Made by a program: the position numbers and the translations under genes | Shown: positions 56,134 to 64,000 of the stretch, one piece after another | Position numbering within the stretch: position 1 is the stretch's first letter | Layout: the number at the start of each line of letters is the position of its first letter | The notes under the pieces: model-generated | Told to the model about the DNA's origin: nothing | Databases searched by the model: none | What the model saw: the letters and a program-made list of their open reading frames with translations, nothing else | Assembly: GCF_000013025.1 (NCBI RefSeq) | Contig: NC_008358.1 | Coordinates: forward strand, 3,596,001-3,660,000 | Reading direction: 5' to 3' | From: Hyphomonas neptunium ATCC 15444 | Lineage (GTDB): Bacteria > Pseudomonadota > Alphaproteobacteria > Caulobacterales > Hyphomonadaceae | Length of the DNA: 64,000 bases

Positions 56134-56795
56134 ACGCGGCGCCCATCTGGGCAGCGTTCCGGCAGGCGTTTGCCGAAGCATGGGCGGGCGGCGCAGGCGC
56201 GCTGCTGCCGCTTGGCTTTCTGGGCGGGGCGGCGGTGCTGGTGCCCCTGGGTATCGGAAGCGATACCGAGACCCTCAAGGCGGTAGGGCCAGGCATCATC
56301 TGGGTATCGCTTGCGCTATCCAGCCTGGTGACGCTGGAGCGGATCTTTCAGGCGGATGTGGAGGACGGCACGCTGGACCTCTGGCTGCAGACCGGCGCGC
56401 CGATGGCAGCGGTTGCGGCGGCCAAGACGCTGGCGCACTGGCTGGCGGCGGGATTGCCCCTCGCGCTGGCCTCTCCCCTGCTGGCGCTGATGTTCCAGGC
56501 GCAGGCGAGCCTGGACCTGATCGCACATCTTGGGCTCTACGCCCTTGGCAGCCTGGCGTTTTTCTTCTGGGGCGGGGTGGGCGCCGCCCTATCAGCCACC
56601 GTGCGCCGGGGCGGGCTGCTGATCTCGATCATCGCGCTTCCCCTCTATGTGCCCACCGCCATTTTCGGCAGCCTGGCAATGACCGGGGGCATCGGATCTG
56701 ACGGGGCGCCGATGCTGCTGGCCGCTTCCACCCTCTTTGCCTGCGCTGTTGCGCCCTATGCCATGGCCGCTGCCTTGCGCTTGGCGGCGGACTGA
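56130..56795 (+). CDS. ccmB: Cytochrome c maturation permease CcmB
   Basis: A 221-residue inner-membrane protein with six membrane helices, partner of CcmA. AFRQAFAEAWAGGAGALLPLGFL opens the family pattern, followed by LSSLVTLERIFQADVEDGTLDLW, the CcmB signature loop. The start is a TTG that overlaps the ccmA stop codon (TTGA). A GldF-like function is excluded by the ccm context and the signature. Confidence 0.93.
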   Translation: MNAAPIWAAFRQAFAEAWAGGAGALLPLGFLGGAAVLVPLGIGSDTETLKAVGPGIIWVSLALSSLVTLERIFQADVEDGTLDLWLQTGAPMAAVAAAKTLAHWLAAGLPLALASPLLALMFQAQASLDLIAHLGLYALGSLAFFFWGGVGAALSATVRRGGLLISIIALPLYVPTAIFGSLAMTGGIGSDGAPMLLAASTLFACAVAPYAMAAALRLAAD

Positions 56796-56818
56796 GGGGA
56801 GGCTATCTCGATACCATC

Positions 56819-57547
56819 ATGTGGTCTGCCTTTGCCAATCCGCACAAGTTTCTGAAATTCTCCGCTGTTGCGGCGCCCCTTTTCTATGGAGCGGGAATGC
56901 TCTGCATTCTGTGGGGCCTTTGGCAGGGGCTGTGGATCGTGCCCAAGGACGACTATCAGGGCGGGGACATCATGCGGGTGATGTTCATACACGTGCCCGC
57001 CGCCTGGCTGGCGATGGTGAGCTATTCAGGCCTAGCGGTGGCAAGTTTCGTCTGGTTCATCTGGCGCCATGAGCTCGCTGACATTGCCGCCAAGGCGATT
57101 GCCCCGCTCGGCGCGGTGTGGACGGCGCTGTGCCTGGCCACCGGCTCCATCTGGGGCAAGCCGACCTGGGGCACCTGGTGGCAATGGGATGATGCGCGGA
57201 TGATGTCCGTTCTGTTCCTGCTGTTCCTGTTCCTGGGATACATGGCGCTGCGCGCCTCAATGGATTCGCGCCAGAAGGCCGCGCGCGCCGGGGCGATCCT
57301 GGCGATGGTGGGCGCAGTAAACGTGCCCCTGATCAAATTCTCCGTGGACCTCTTCACCTCGCTGCATCAACCCGCCAGCGTGATCACCGCAGACGGCCCG
57401 AAGATGGCGGCGGTTTACCTGACGCCCCTGCTGATCTCGGGCCTTGGCCACGCGTTGCTGTTTGGCGGCCTCGTGATGACCCATATGCGCACCGAAATCC
57501 GTGAGCGGCGGATTGCCCGCCTCACGGCGCAGGCGCTGGAAGGATAG
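56819..57547 (+). CDS. ccmC: Haem transport protein CcmC
   Basis: A 242-residue membrane protein with six helices that binds haem and attaches it to CcmE. The periplasmic tryptophan-rich motif reads WGKPTWGTWWQWDDARMMS near residues 118-136, and conserved histidines flank it (MFIHVPAAWLAM before it and HQPASV after it), which serve as haem ligands. It follows ccmB by 23 bp and precedes ccmD by 3 bp. Confidence 0.96.
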   Translation: MWSAFANPHKFLKFSAVAAPLFYGAGMLCILWGLWQGLWIVPKDDYQGGDIMRVMFIHVPAAWLAMVSYSGLAVASFVWFIWRHELADIAAKAIAPLGAVWTALCLATGSIWGKPTWGTWWQWDDARMMSVLFLLFLFLGYMALRASMDSRQKAARAGAILAMVGAVNVPLIKFSVDLFTSLHQPASVITADGPKMAAVYLTPLLISGLGHALLFGGLVMTHMRTEIRERRIARLTAQALEG

Positions 57548-57550
57548 GCG

Positions 57551-57709
57551 ATGCCCGAATTCGACAAGAACGCCGCCTATATCTGGGCCTGCTACCTGAT
57601 CGGCGCGGCGCTGATTGCCGGGGCCTGCCTTCAGGCCTGGCTTGCCGCGCGCGCGGCAAGAAAGCGGCTGGAGGCGCTGGTCGCCAATGACGAGGACCTG
57701 CGCGTATGA
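57551..57709 (+). CDS. ccmD: Haem exporter protein CcmD
   Basis: A 52-residue protein with one membrane helix (YIWACYLIGAALIAGACLQAW, residues 10-30) followed by a basic tail (LAARAARKRLEAL). This is the length and plan of CcmD, which stabilises the CcmABC-CcmE complex. It starts 3 bp after the ccmC stop codon and its stop overlaps the ccmG ATG (ATGA at 57706-57709). It is easily missed by ORF finders because of its size. Confidence 0.93.
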   Translation: MPEFDKNAAYIWACYLIGAALIAGACLQAWLAARAARKRLEALVANDEDLRV

Positions 57710-58230
57710 AGCGCTGGATCTATGCCTTGCCCGTTCTGGCGTTGGTCATCGTCGCCGGGTTTGGCGGATGGCAGATGATGCGCCCGTCCAAGGGCGAGTT
57801 TGAGCGCCTCTCCCGCGCCGCGCCGGAACATGTCTTTCCGCTGATGGATGGGAGCGGCGAGATTTCCTTCGCTCCGCCTCCGGGTGGACAGACGGTTGCG
57901 GTGAACCTCTTTGCCAGCTGGTGCGCGCCGTGTGAGGCCGAGCACAAATATCTGGTTGCCCTCGGCGAAAAACATCCCGGCCAGGTGTATGGCATTCTCT
58001 ACAAGGACAAGGTGGAGGACGGCGCCGGCTTTCTGGAGCGGCTGGGCAATCCCTACACGCAGGTGGCGCTGGACCCGGAAGGGCGCGGCGGGCTTGATTT
58101 CGGCCTGACAGGCGTGCCGGAAACTTTTGTCATCTCCGGTGACGGAGAAATCATCCTGCATATCGGCGGGCCGCTGGATGACGCGCTGGCCCAAAAAGTA
58201 AGCGGGGCGCTCGAAGCGCCCCGCTCATGA
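57706..58230 (+). CDS. ccmG: Thiol:disulfide interchange protein CcmG/DsbE
   Basis: A 174-residue membrane-anchored thioredoxin that keeps the apocytochrome c CxxCH cysteines reduced in the periplasm. The N-terminal helix is at residues 4-22, the redox site NLFASWCAPCEAEHKYLVAL has WCAPC near residue 71-75, and TGVPETFVISGDG gives the cis-proline. It is the last gene of the ccmABCDG run. Its final codons contain a hairpin that works as terminator for the convergent gene. ccmE, ccmF and ccmH are not in the window. Confidence 0.95.
   Translation: MKRWIYALPVLALVIVAGFGGWQMMRPSKGEFERLSRAAPEHVFPLMDGSGEISFAPPPGGQTVAVNLFASWCAPCEAEHKYLVALGEKHPGQVYGILYKDKVEDGAGFLERLGNPYTQVALDPEGRGGLDFGLTGVPETFVISGDGEIILHIGGPLDDALAQKVSGALEAPRS
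58193..58225 (-). terminator. Intrinsic terminator of the MarR-H1 gene inside ccmG
   Basis: A perfect 11-bp stem, AGCGGGGCGCT and its reverse complement, with a 3-base loop at 58201-58225. On the minus strand it is followed by TTACTTTTTGG. It overlaps the last codons of ccmG. Confidence 0.7.
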
Positions 58231-58252
58231 CTTCATCGAGAAGGAAGCGTGA

Positions 58253-58891
58253 TTACTTCGCTTTCTTCTTTGCAGCCGCTTTCTTGGCGACCGGGGCCTT
58301 TTTGACAGCGACCGGGGCTTTTTTCACTTCAGCCTTGGCCGTCTTCTTTTTGGCAGGTGCCTTTTTGGCCTTCGGAGCAGCTTTGGCAGCCTTAGGCGCT
58401 TTTGCAGCCTTGGGCGCAGCTTTCGGGGCCTTGGGGGCTTTCGGAGCGGCCGGAGCGGCTTCTTTCTTCTCCGAATCGTCGACCAGGCCGGTCAGGCCTT
58501 GCAGCAGGGCGTCCTGCTTGGCTTTTGCCAGGGTCGAGAACAGGGCATCGTCAGCCTTGGTGACAGCCGGGAGGGCCTTGTCATAGGCTTTCTTGCCTTT
58601 TGCCGTCAGGCTGACGGATTTGGCGCGGGCGTCGGTTTTGGAATCAGCGCGCTTGATGAGGCCAGCGGTTTCCATACGGGCGACCATGTCGGCCAGCGTG
58701 GAGCGGTCGATGCCGGTAGCATTGACAAGATCGGACTGGCTGACGCCTTCATTGCCCGACAGGGCAGCAAGGACAGAAAACTGACGCAGCGTGACGCCGG
58801 CCGATTTCAGAGCAGCGGCCGAATGATTGGCAGCGATCTGCTGGGCGCGGTGCAGAAGGTGGCTGGGCGAAGAATTGAGATTGAAGCTCAT
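58253..58891 (-). CDS. MarR-family regulator with histone-H1-like tail
   Basis: A 212-residue two-part protein. Residues 1-135 form a MarR winged helix: TLRQFSVLAALSGNEGVSQSDLVNATGIDRSTLADMVARMETAGLIKR and the wing SKTDARAKSVSLTAKGKKAYDKAL. Residues 141-212 are a tail of lysine (about one third), alanine and proline in PKAAK/KKAP repeats, like histone H1, AlgP and other nucleoid tails. The tail probably binds DNA without sequence specificity. It may act as an abundant, chromatin-like regulator. It converges on ccmG and diverges from a Nudix gene. Confidence 0.9.
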   Translation of the reverse strand: MSFNLNSSPSHLLHRAQQIAANHSAAALKSAGVTLRQFSVLAALSGNEGVSQSDLVNATGIDRSTLADMVARMETAGLIKRADSKTDARAKSVSLTAKGKKAYDKALPAVTKADDALFSTLAKAKQDALLQGLTGLVDDSEKKEAAPAAPKAPKAPKAAPKAAKAPKAAKAAPKAKKAPAKKKTAKAEVKKAPVAVKKAPVAKKAAAKKKAK

Positions 58892-59031
58892 GATTAGGGT
58901 TCCTAAAGGTTGTTAAGGTGTCCGGGGAAGGACGGGATTGAAAAAGGGCCGATCCATGTTCCGGGGCGTTAACAAGAACCCCGTGGGCGGATCAAACACA
59001 TTCTCCATACAGGCGACAGGATAAAGATTGG

Positions 59032-59598
59032 ATGACTGATCAATTGCCAACTCCTTTCCAGAACACAGATTTTCGGCTCGATGTGCCAGATGGGGACGAT
59101 CGGATGCGGCGAATTTGCAATCGCTGCAATTTTGTTGATTACGTGAATCCTAAGATTGTGACCGGAGCGGTCGTAATCAAGGACCGTAAAATCCTGATCT
59201 GTAGGCGTGCAATCGAGCCACGCAAGGGATTCTGGACCCTTCCGGCAGGATTCATGGAAGAAGGCGAGAGCGTGGAGGAAGGCGCCCGGCGCGAAGCGCG
59301 CGAGGAAGCGATGGCCGAAATAGAGATCGATGGCCTGCTCGGCGTGTATTCCGTGCCCCGCATTTCGCAGGTTCAGATCATGTTCCGCGCCAAACTATTG
59401 TCAGACATCGCGCCAGGACCGGAAAGCGAGGAAGTGAAACTCGTATCCTGGGCGGACATTCCCTGGTCTGAGATGGCATTCCCCACGGCGGTGTGGGCCC
59501 TGACGCACTATGCCGAAACGAGACACCTGAAGGCGTTTCCACCTTTTGGTAACCCACCGGGTACGGATAAGGTCACGCGGGAAGTGATCAGGCTGTAG
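59032..59598 (+). CDS. Nudix hydrolase with partial zinc ribbon
   Basis: A 188-residue Nudix hydrolase. A half zinc ribbon CNRCNFVDYVNPK lies at residues 26-38, as in NudC-like and related families, without the first cysteine pair. The Nudix box reads GFMEEGESVEEGARREAREEA near residues 75-95 and has the metal-binding RExxEE residues, with an alanine where the box usually has x-Gly. It hydrolyses a nucleoside diphosphate linked to some moiety; the substrate is not predictable. Its 3' end overlaps yciB by 11 bp. Confidence 0.9.
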   Translation: MTDQLPTPFQNTDFRLDVPDGDDRMRRICNRCNFVDYVNPKIVTGAVVIKDRKILICRRAIEPRKGFWTLPAGFMEEGESVEEGARREAREEAMAEIEIDGLLGVYSVPRISQVQIMFRAKLLSDIAPGPESEEVKLVSWADIPWSEMAFPTAVWALTHYAETRHLKAFPPFGNPPGTDKVTREVIRL

Positions 59599-60358
59599 CG
59601 GAGGCTTCTTCGGGTTCGCGCAGATGCTTCAAGGTATACGGCGTGTTAAGCGCGCCGAAGAGGAAGACGATGACCATGTTGCCGAGCTTCCAGTTGGCCC
59701 AGACATCTTCGGCATTCTTTGCGCCGAATGTCAGGCCAAGGAACTCATATGTGCCTGCTGGCGCGACCGGGATGCCCGCGAGGACAAGTGGGCTTTCAAA
59801 GCCGGGCGCATAGGTGCGCCAGAGATATTCATTCCAGAACGCCATGGCGACGAAAAACAGCCCCCATCGAAACGCCAGTGTGCGCCACGCAAAATCCGGC
59901 AGGTCAAACACCTTGGCAAAGAGAGACTTCCAGAGGTTTTTTCCAAACATCAGCGGGATGAGGATCATACCGGCCATGAACAGCTGCTGGATGGTGGGCT
60001 TCACATAGATGAAGGCCTTCTCCTGGAGGAGGATGCCGATGAGACCGAAGCCACCGACGATGGCGGAGGAGAACACCATCATCTGCGAGACAGGCTGGCG
60101 CTGGATCAGCTGTTTGCCGAGGAAACCCAGCATCAGGACGATCAGCACCCCCGTCGCCCAGTAGATGGCGGTGTCCTTGTTGATCAGGCCGTCGAGCAGC
60201 TCCACCCGGCGGAAGATGTTATAGGTGAGGATGAAGCCGATGACGGGGATAAAGTCCCCCCAGATCTGGTTGGCTTTGCCAGCGGCAGTGCCGATACCAT
60301 TAGCGGGGCCGTTGGCGGGCCCATTGGCGGGCGAAGGCGGCGGGGTCATCTCGGTCAT
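59588..60358 (-). CDS. yciB: Inner-membrane septation protein YciB
   Basis: A 256-residue inner-membrane protein of the YciB/IspZ family, linked in enterobacteria to septation and envelope integrity. Five or six membrane helices are seen. Family segments are DFIPVIGFILTYNIF, ATGVLIVLMLGFLGK, GILLQEKAFIYVKPTIQQLFMAGMIL and MAFWNEYLWRTY. The cytoplasmic N-terminus has the tandem PANG repeat described below. The ATG three codons later is an alternative start. Confidence 0.93.
   Translation of the reverse strand: MTEMTPPPSPANGPANGPANGIGTAAGKANQIWGDFIPVIGFILTYNIFRRVELLDGLINKDTAIYWATGVLIVLMLGFLGKQLIQRQPVSQMMVFSSAIVGGFGLIGILLQEKAFIYVKPTIQQLFMAGMILIPLMFGKNLWKSLFAKVFDLPDFAWRTLAFRWGLFFVAMAFWNEYLWRTYAPGFESPLVLAGIPVAPAGTYEFLGLTFGAKNAEDVWANWKLGNMVIVFLFGALNTPYTLKHLREPEEASATA
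60296..60331 (-). repeat. Three tandem 12-bp repeats in yciB
   Basis: Three imperfect 12-bp units encode PANG PANG PANG at residues 10-21 of YciB. The length keeps the frame, so copy-number change would only alter the disordered N-terminus. Confidence 0.7.
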
Positions 60359-60428
60359 GCTATTCCTTACGTGCTGGGACGTCTTCCGGTTCAGCTCGCT
60401 ACCTTCTTGTCATGAATGAATTCTTCCG

Positions 60429-61289
60429 TCAGCCCGCAGCCTGCATCAGAACCAGCCCCGCCGCGAGTGTGGCGGCAGCCACAACCCGGCGCCGTCCGAA
60501 GCCTTCCTTCAGTAGCCAGGCGCCGAAACCGGCGGCGAAGACCACGGAGGTTTCCCGCAGCGCTGTGACCATCGCGGCATCGGTCATCGAATAGGCATAG
60601 ATCGCCATGCCATAGGAGAGCGCCCCGGCGAGCCCGCCGATGACGCCCGCGCGCAACTCTTTGCGCAGGCAGGCGGCGACCCTCCCCTTCCGCTGCCAGA
60701 GGAGGACCAGCGTGACGCCCACCCAGTCGAACAGGAACAGCCAGACAACAAAGGTGAGCGGATTTTCCATCGCGCGGACGGCACGCGTGTCGGCCACCGC
60801 ATAGAGGCCGACGCCGATGGCCGTCATCAGGGCCCAGAAGAGGGCGGCGCGGTCGAGGCGGCGGGCGGCTTCGGTGAGGCCGGTGGGCAGGGCGAAGACG
60901 AGGATGGACAGTGAGGCGGCGATCAGGCCCGCAATCTGGAGCGGGGAGAGACTTTCATTCAGCCAGAACACCGCCAGCACGGCTGTGGCGAGCGGGCCGA
61001 GCCCGCGCATGACGGGGAAGACGAGCGAGAGCGCGCCCCGATGCAGCGCCCGGATGGCGGAGAACTGGTAGAACCAGTGGACCACGACCGACACGGCAAT
61101 CAACGGCCAGGTCTCTGGCGGTGGAAGCGGCGCGAAAGGCAGGAGCGGCAGGACGCTGAGCCCCATGACGATGGCCACGATGGCCCGCGCCGTCAGCACG
61201 TCGCCGCCCCGCTTCACCATGACATTGGTGATCGCGACCGTCAGCGCAGAGAGCAGGCAGAGAATGATGGGTAACAGCGTGGGCGACAT
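60429..61289 (-). CDS. EamA/DMT-family transporter
   Basis: A 286-residue drug/metabolite transporter with about ten helices in two EamA repeats. The chain opens with LPIILCLLSALTVAITNVMVKRGGDVLTARAI and the second repeat closes with VTALRETSVVFAAGFGAWLLKEGFGRRRVVAAATLAAGL, a common family ending. It is not a close copy of the transporter at 19953. The substrate is unknown. It lies 70 bp upstream of yciB on the same strand and may be co-transcribed. Confidence 0.88.
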   Translation of the reverse strand: MSPTLLPIILCLLSALTVAITNVMVKRGGDVLTARAIVAIVMGLSVLPLLPFAPLPPPETWPLIAVSVVVHWFYQFSAIRALHRGALSLVFPVMRGLGPLATAVLAVFWLNESLSPLQIAGLIAASLSILVFALPTGLTEAARRLDRAALFWALMTAIGVGLYAVADTRAVRAMENPLTFVVWLFLFDWVGVTLVLLWQRKGRVAACLRKELRAGVIGGLAGALSYGMAIYAYSMTDAAMVTALRETSVVFAAGFGAWLLKEGFGRRRVVAAATLAAGLVLMQAAG

Positions 61290-61494
61290 GCCGGCCTCGC
61301 ATACGCAGCTTTGCGGTCAAGCGAAAGACGGGGCCTAACGACGGGGCCAAAATTTGCGGCGGCGGCCCGAAGCGTCCTTCCCCGGAATATTGCGAGGGGA
61401 ACCAATCAGGCGTTGCGGCGTTGGTTTTCTGATCCCCGGTAGCCTGCCCCAAAGCGGCAGAAGAGGGACCAAACCCCGCAAGGAGGCAGCGGAC

Positions 61495-61569
61495 ATGGGC
61501 AAAGGTATTCTACTCTGGTTTCTGGGCGTTCCGATTCCCGTCATCATTCTTCTTCTTTTGATTTTCTAG
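61495..61569 (+). CDS. 24-residue membrane peptide
   Basis: A 24-residue peptide that is almost entirely one membrane helix: MGKGILLWFLGVPIPVIILLLLIF. A strong AAGGAGG lies 8 bp before its ATG, which argues that it is translated. Very similar GKGILLWxLGxPIPxIILL peptides are, as I recall, common in alphaproteobacterial annotation. It precedes the 287-residue membrane protein by 9 bp, so the two are likely co-transcribed. Function is unknown. Confidence 0.7.
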   Translation: MGKGILLWFLGVPIPVIILLLLIF

Positions 61570-61578
61570 GAGGCGCAC

Positions 61579-62442
61579 ATGGTTGATGCACCCATCACGA
61601 CTGCGCCACCGCGCACCGCCCCAGCCTCTGGCTGGACCGGACCGGCAATCAGCTGGTCCGCTGTTTTTGCCGGCGCATTTGCTGCGCTGGGTCTGACGAT
61701 CGTTCTCGTCATCCTCGGTTCGGCTTTCGGCTTTGGCGCCATGTCGCCTTTTCCCGGAGACGGACTTTCCGCCATGACGATTGGCGCAGTCACCATCATC
61801 TGGCTCATCCTTACCCAGATTTTCGCCTCGGTCGCGGGCGGCTATATCGCCGGGCGCGTGCGGTTGCGCTGGTCGATCCACCGCGATGAGGTTTTCTTTC
61901 GCGACACCGTGCACGGCTTTCTGACCTGGGCGGTGGCGAGCGCACTGATGTTTGCCGTCGCAGGTGTGGCCGTTGGTGGCGGCTCGGCGGCCGGCGCGGC
62001 AGTCACTGCGGCAGCGGTGACGTCCGAAGAGGGCTCGCCCTCTCCTGCCAGCATGATCACAGACCGCTTGTACCGCGCCCCTGGCGCAAACCCCGAGGCG
62101 CTTGCCACATCACGGGATGAAGCAGAGCGGCTGGTGATCCTTGCCATTGGCGACGAAACCCTGGTGACGGAGGAAGACCGCGCCTGGCTGGTGGAAGATG
62201 TTGCCGAACGCGCATCGCTGAATGTCGATCTTGCCGAAGCTCGCGTCCAGATGGCGTTTACCGACATCGCCATCGCTGCTGAAGAAGCTCGCGAAGAGGT
62301 GGATCTGGCCCGCGCGGCGAGTGTTACTCTCGCCATAGCCACGGCCCTAGCCATGATGATTGGCGCCTTCGTTGCCTGCGGCGCCGCCGTATTTGGTGGC
62401 CGCGAGCGCGATGGCCTGGAAGACAAGCTCGTCACGGCGTAA
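61579..62442 (+). CDS. Hypothetical membrane protein
   Basis: A 287-residue protein with about four membrane helices: two near residues 25-50 and 65-88, one near 113-140, and one near 245-270. Between the third and fourth lies a polar, acidic helical region of about 100 residues (EAERLVILAIGDETLVTEEDRAWLVEDVAE and further). The glycine-rich helices and the final FGGRERDGLEDKL segment are typical of a family of uncharacterised alphaproteobacterial membrane proteins. It follows the 24-residue peptide. Confidence 0.78.
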   Translation: MVDAPITTAPPRTAPASGWTGPAISWSAVFAGAFAALGLTIVLVILGSAFGFGAMSPFPGDGLSAMTIGAVTIIWLILTQIFASVAGGYIAGRVRLRWSIHRDEVFFRDTVHGFLTWAVASALMFAVAGVAVGGGSAAGAAVTAAAVTSEEGSPSPASMITDRLYRAPGANPEALATSRDEAERLVILAIGDETLVTEEDRAWLVEDVAERASLNVDLAEARVQMAFTDIAIAAEEAREEVDLARAASVTLAIATALAMMIGAFVACGAAVFGGRERDGLEDKLVTA

Positions 62443-62469
62443 CACCGCCGGGCACGTATTTTGACAGAG

Positions 62470-62504
62470 GGGGAAGCGGCGTCAGGGTTTGACACCGCTT
62501 CCCC
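62470..62504 (+). terminator. Hairpin after the membrane protein gene
   Basis: A perfect 10-bp stem, ggggaagcgg with ccgcttcccc, lies 28 bp after the stop codon. The following bases (TTAAGG) are not a good T run, so this may be a weak terminator. Confidence 0.4.
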
Positions 62505-62542
62505 TTAAGGCATGCTCCCCCCAAACACCGGAGGACTTCGCC

Positions 62543-64000
62543 ATGGCAACTCATGACCTGATCATTCGCGGCGGCACCATCATTGATGGTAGCGGCGGCC
62601 CGTCATTCGAGGGCGACGTGGCCGTTTCCGGCGGCGTCATAACAGACGTCGGCAAGATAAACGGCAAGGGCATCGAGGAAATCGACGCGCGCGGCCAGGT
62701 GGTGACGCCGGGCTTTGTGGACCTTCACACCCATTATGATGGCCAGGTCGCCTGGGGCGAGGCGATCAGCCCGTCATCGCTTCACGGCGTAACCACGGTT
62801 GTGATGGGCAATTGCGGCGTTGGCTTTGCGCCCTGCAAGACCGAGGATCACGACCGCCTCATCCGCCTGATGGAAGGCGTGGAGGACATCCCCTTCCCTG
62901 TTCTCTCTCAGGGTCTGCCCTGGGCGTGGGAGAGCTTTCCCGATTATCTCGACTTTCTCTCCACCCGCCGGTTCGACACCGATGTCTGTGCGCAGCTTCC
63001 CCATGCCGCGCTGCGTGTGTTCGTGATGGGCGACCGGGGCGCCAACCGTGAAGACGCAACGCCAGAAGATATTGCCGCAATGGCCAAGCTCGCCAAGGAA
63101 GCCGTGATCGCCGGGGCGATGGGCTTTACCACCTCGCGCACGCTCAACCACCGCACCTCGGATGGCCAGCCTACCCCGACACTGACGGCGTCTGAAGCCG
63201 AACTGACCGGCATCGGAATGGGCCTTGCTGAAGCCGGGCGCGGCGTGTTGCAATTTGTGTCTGACTTCGATGATCCGCAGAAGGAAGCGGCCATGCTGCG
63301 CCGGATCGTCGAGAAGACCGGCCGGCCATTGTCTGTGTCGCTGGCGCAGTCCGATGTTGCCCCCAATGGCTGGCGGCATCTGCTCGGCGCCATTGAGGCG
63401 GCGGCCGCTGACGGCATACCGATTCGCGCCCAGGTCGCCCCGCGCCCCGTGGGCGTGTTGCTGGGGCTCGACCTGACAATGAACCCGTTCAGCGCCCACC
63501 CCACCTATCGCGAAATTGCCGATCTTCCGCTCCCGGAACGTGTCGCACGCCTGCGCGACCCGGAGTTCCGCGCGCGGCTTCTGGCGGACGCGCCGCAGAC
63601 GGATAATCCGTTTGCCAAATCCATGCTGCGCAATTTCGGCAAGATCTTCCAGCTGACCGATCCGGTGAATTATGAGCCCGGCCCGGAGCATACGCTGGCG
63701 GCGATGGCCGAAGCGCGCGGCGTCTCTCCTGAAGCGGTGGCGCTGGACCTGATGCTGGAGCGGGACGGCAATGGCATGCTCTACCTGCCCTTCCTGAATT
63801 ATGCTCAGGGTACGCTCGATCCGATCATGGAAATGATGCAGAGCCCGGCCACTCTGCCCGGCCTGTCTGATGGGGGGGCACATGTCGGCATGATCTGTGA
63901 TGGCTCGTTCACCTCAACGATGCTGACCCATTGGGTACGTGACCGGACGAAGGGACAGAAGCTCTCTGTCGAGAGCATTGTTCACCGCCAGGCCCGCAAG
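62543..64000 (+). CDS. N-acyl-D-amino-acid deacylase-like amidohydrolase (3' truncated)
   Basis: 486 residues up to the window edge with no stop, so the gene continues beyond it. It is an amidohydrolase of the D-aminoacylase/N-acyl-D-glutamate deacylase group: DLIIRGGTIIDGSGGP begins the urease-like fold, VDLHTHYDGQ gives the HxH metal pair, and VVMGNCGVGFAPC contains the zinc-ligand cysteine of this family. FLNYAQGT and SDGGAHVGMICDG are also typical. The ATG has a GGAGG 8 bp upstream. TTGACA at 62489-62494 might be its -35 element. Confidence 0.88.
   Translation, partial: MATHDLIIRGGTIIDGSGGPSFEGDVAVSGGVITDVGKINGKGIEEIDARGQVVTPGFVDLHTHYDGQVAWGEAISPSSLHGVTTVVMGNCGVGFAPCKTEDHDRLIRLMEGVEDIPFPVLSQGLPWAWESFPDYLDFLSTRRFDTDVCAQLPHAALRVFVMGDRGANREDATPEDIAAMAKLAKEAVIAGAMGFTTSRTLNHRTSDGQPTPTLTASEAELTGIGMGLAEAGRGVLQFVSDFDDPQKEAAMLRRIVEKTGRPLSVSLAQSDVAPNGWRHLLGAIEAAAADGIPIRAQVAPRPVGVLLGLDLTMNPFSAHPTYREIADLPLPERVARLRDPEFRARLLADAPQTDNPFAKSMLRNFGKIFQLTDPVNYEPGPEHTLAAMAEARGVSPEAVALDLMLERDGNGMLYLPFLNYAQGTLDPIMEMMQSPATLPGLSDGGAHVGMICDGSFTSTMLTHWVRDRTKGQKLSVESIVHRQARK

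Noticed and set aside
58260..58470. Lysine/alanine-rich repetitive DNA as a possible CRISPR-like or VNTR array
   Set aside because: Units are short and irregular codon repeats in frame with the MarR protein; there are no spacers.

Overview
The window is compact, high-GC bacterial chromosome with overlapping ATGA/TTGA gene junctions and very little non-coding DNA. Gene content and order point to an alphaproteobacterium, most like the Hyphomonadaceae/Caulobacterales: argH-lipoproteins-lysA-TIGR02302, etfBA next to a 3-hydroxybutyryl-CoA dehydrogenase, trpFBA-accD-folC, aerobic-type cobST, acnA next to ccmABCDG, yciB, and TTGxCxS/GCTAnAnC-type promoters. This assignment is an inference from content; no 16S rRNA is present.

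Layout. 1-8.8 kb: a metallo-beta-lactamase-fold hydrolase, TIGR02302, lysA, two small lipoproteins, argH, a divergent TlpA-like thioredoxin, a lipoprotein and a secreted nuclease. 8.9-11.6 kb: beta-oxidation redox genes (hbd, etfA, etfB). 11.7-17.0 kb: the trpF-trpB-cutA-trpA-accD-folC operon, with cutA placed between trpB and trpA. 17.1-31.3 kb: tRNA-Ser, msrA, gluQRS, a transporter, alkaline phosphatase, a regulator, alcohol dehydrogenase, a methyltransferase, pyrD, a TolA-like coiled-coil membrane protein and argG. 31.3-31.7 kb: the only gap above 300 bp, holding two different palindromic repeat elements; the second supplies the stop codon of cobT. 31.7-38.5 kb: cobT, cobS, a cysteine-paired Sel1-like secreted protein, a lipoprotein MsrA and an amidohydrolase. 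38.6-39.3 kb: rpmB flanked by two helically phased GACA/GTCA arrays. 39.3-47.3 kb: DUF3108 protein, an RluA-family enzyme, phoD, a degenerate SDR, a DUF465 protein, a diguanylate cyclase, purE, purK and a creatininase-family protein. 47.4-51.9 kb: a four-gene Gld-like ABC exporter operon. 51.9-58.2 kb: DUF1223 protein, acnA and divergent ccmABCDG. 58.2-64 kb: a MarR protein with a histone-H1-like tail, Nudix hydrolase, yciB, a transporter, a 24-residue membrane peptide with a larger membrane protein, and a truncated N-acyl-D-amino-acid deacylase.

Most genes are core metabolism and envelope functions. I see no prophage, transposase, CRISPR array or defence island. The least explained signals are the phased GACA arrays around rpmB, the paired palindromic elements after cobT, the MarR-H1 fusion, the cysteine-paired Sel1-like protein, the SDR lacking its catalytic residues, and several family-less membrane or coiled-coil proteins.
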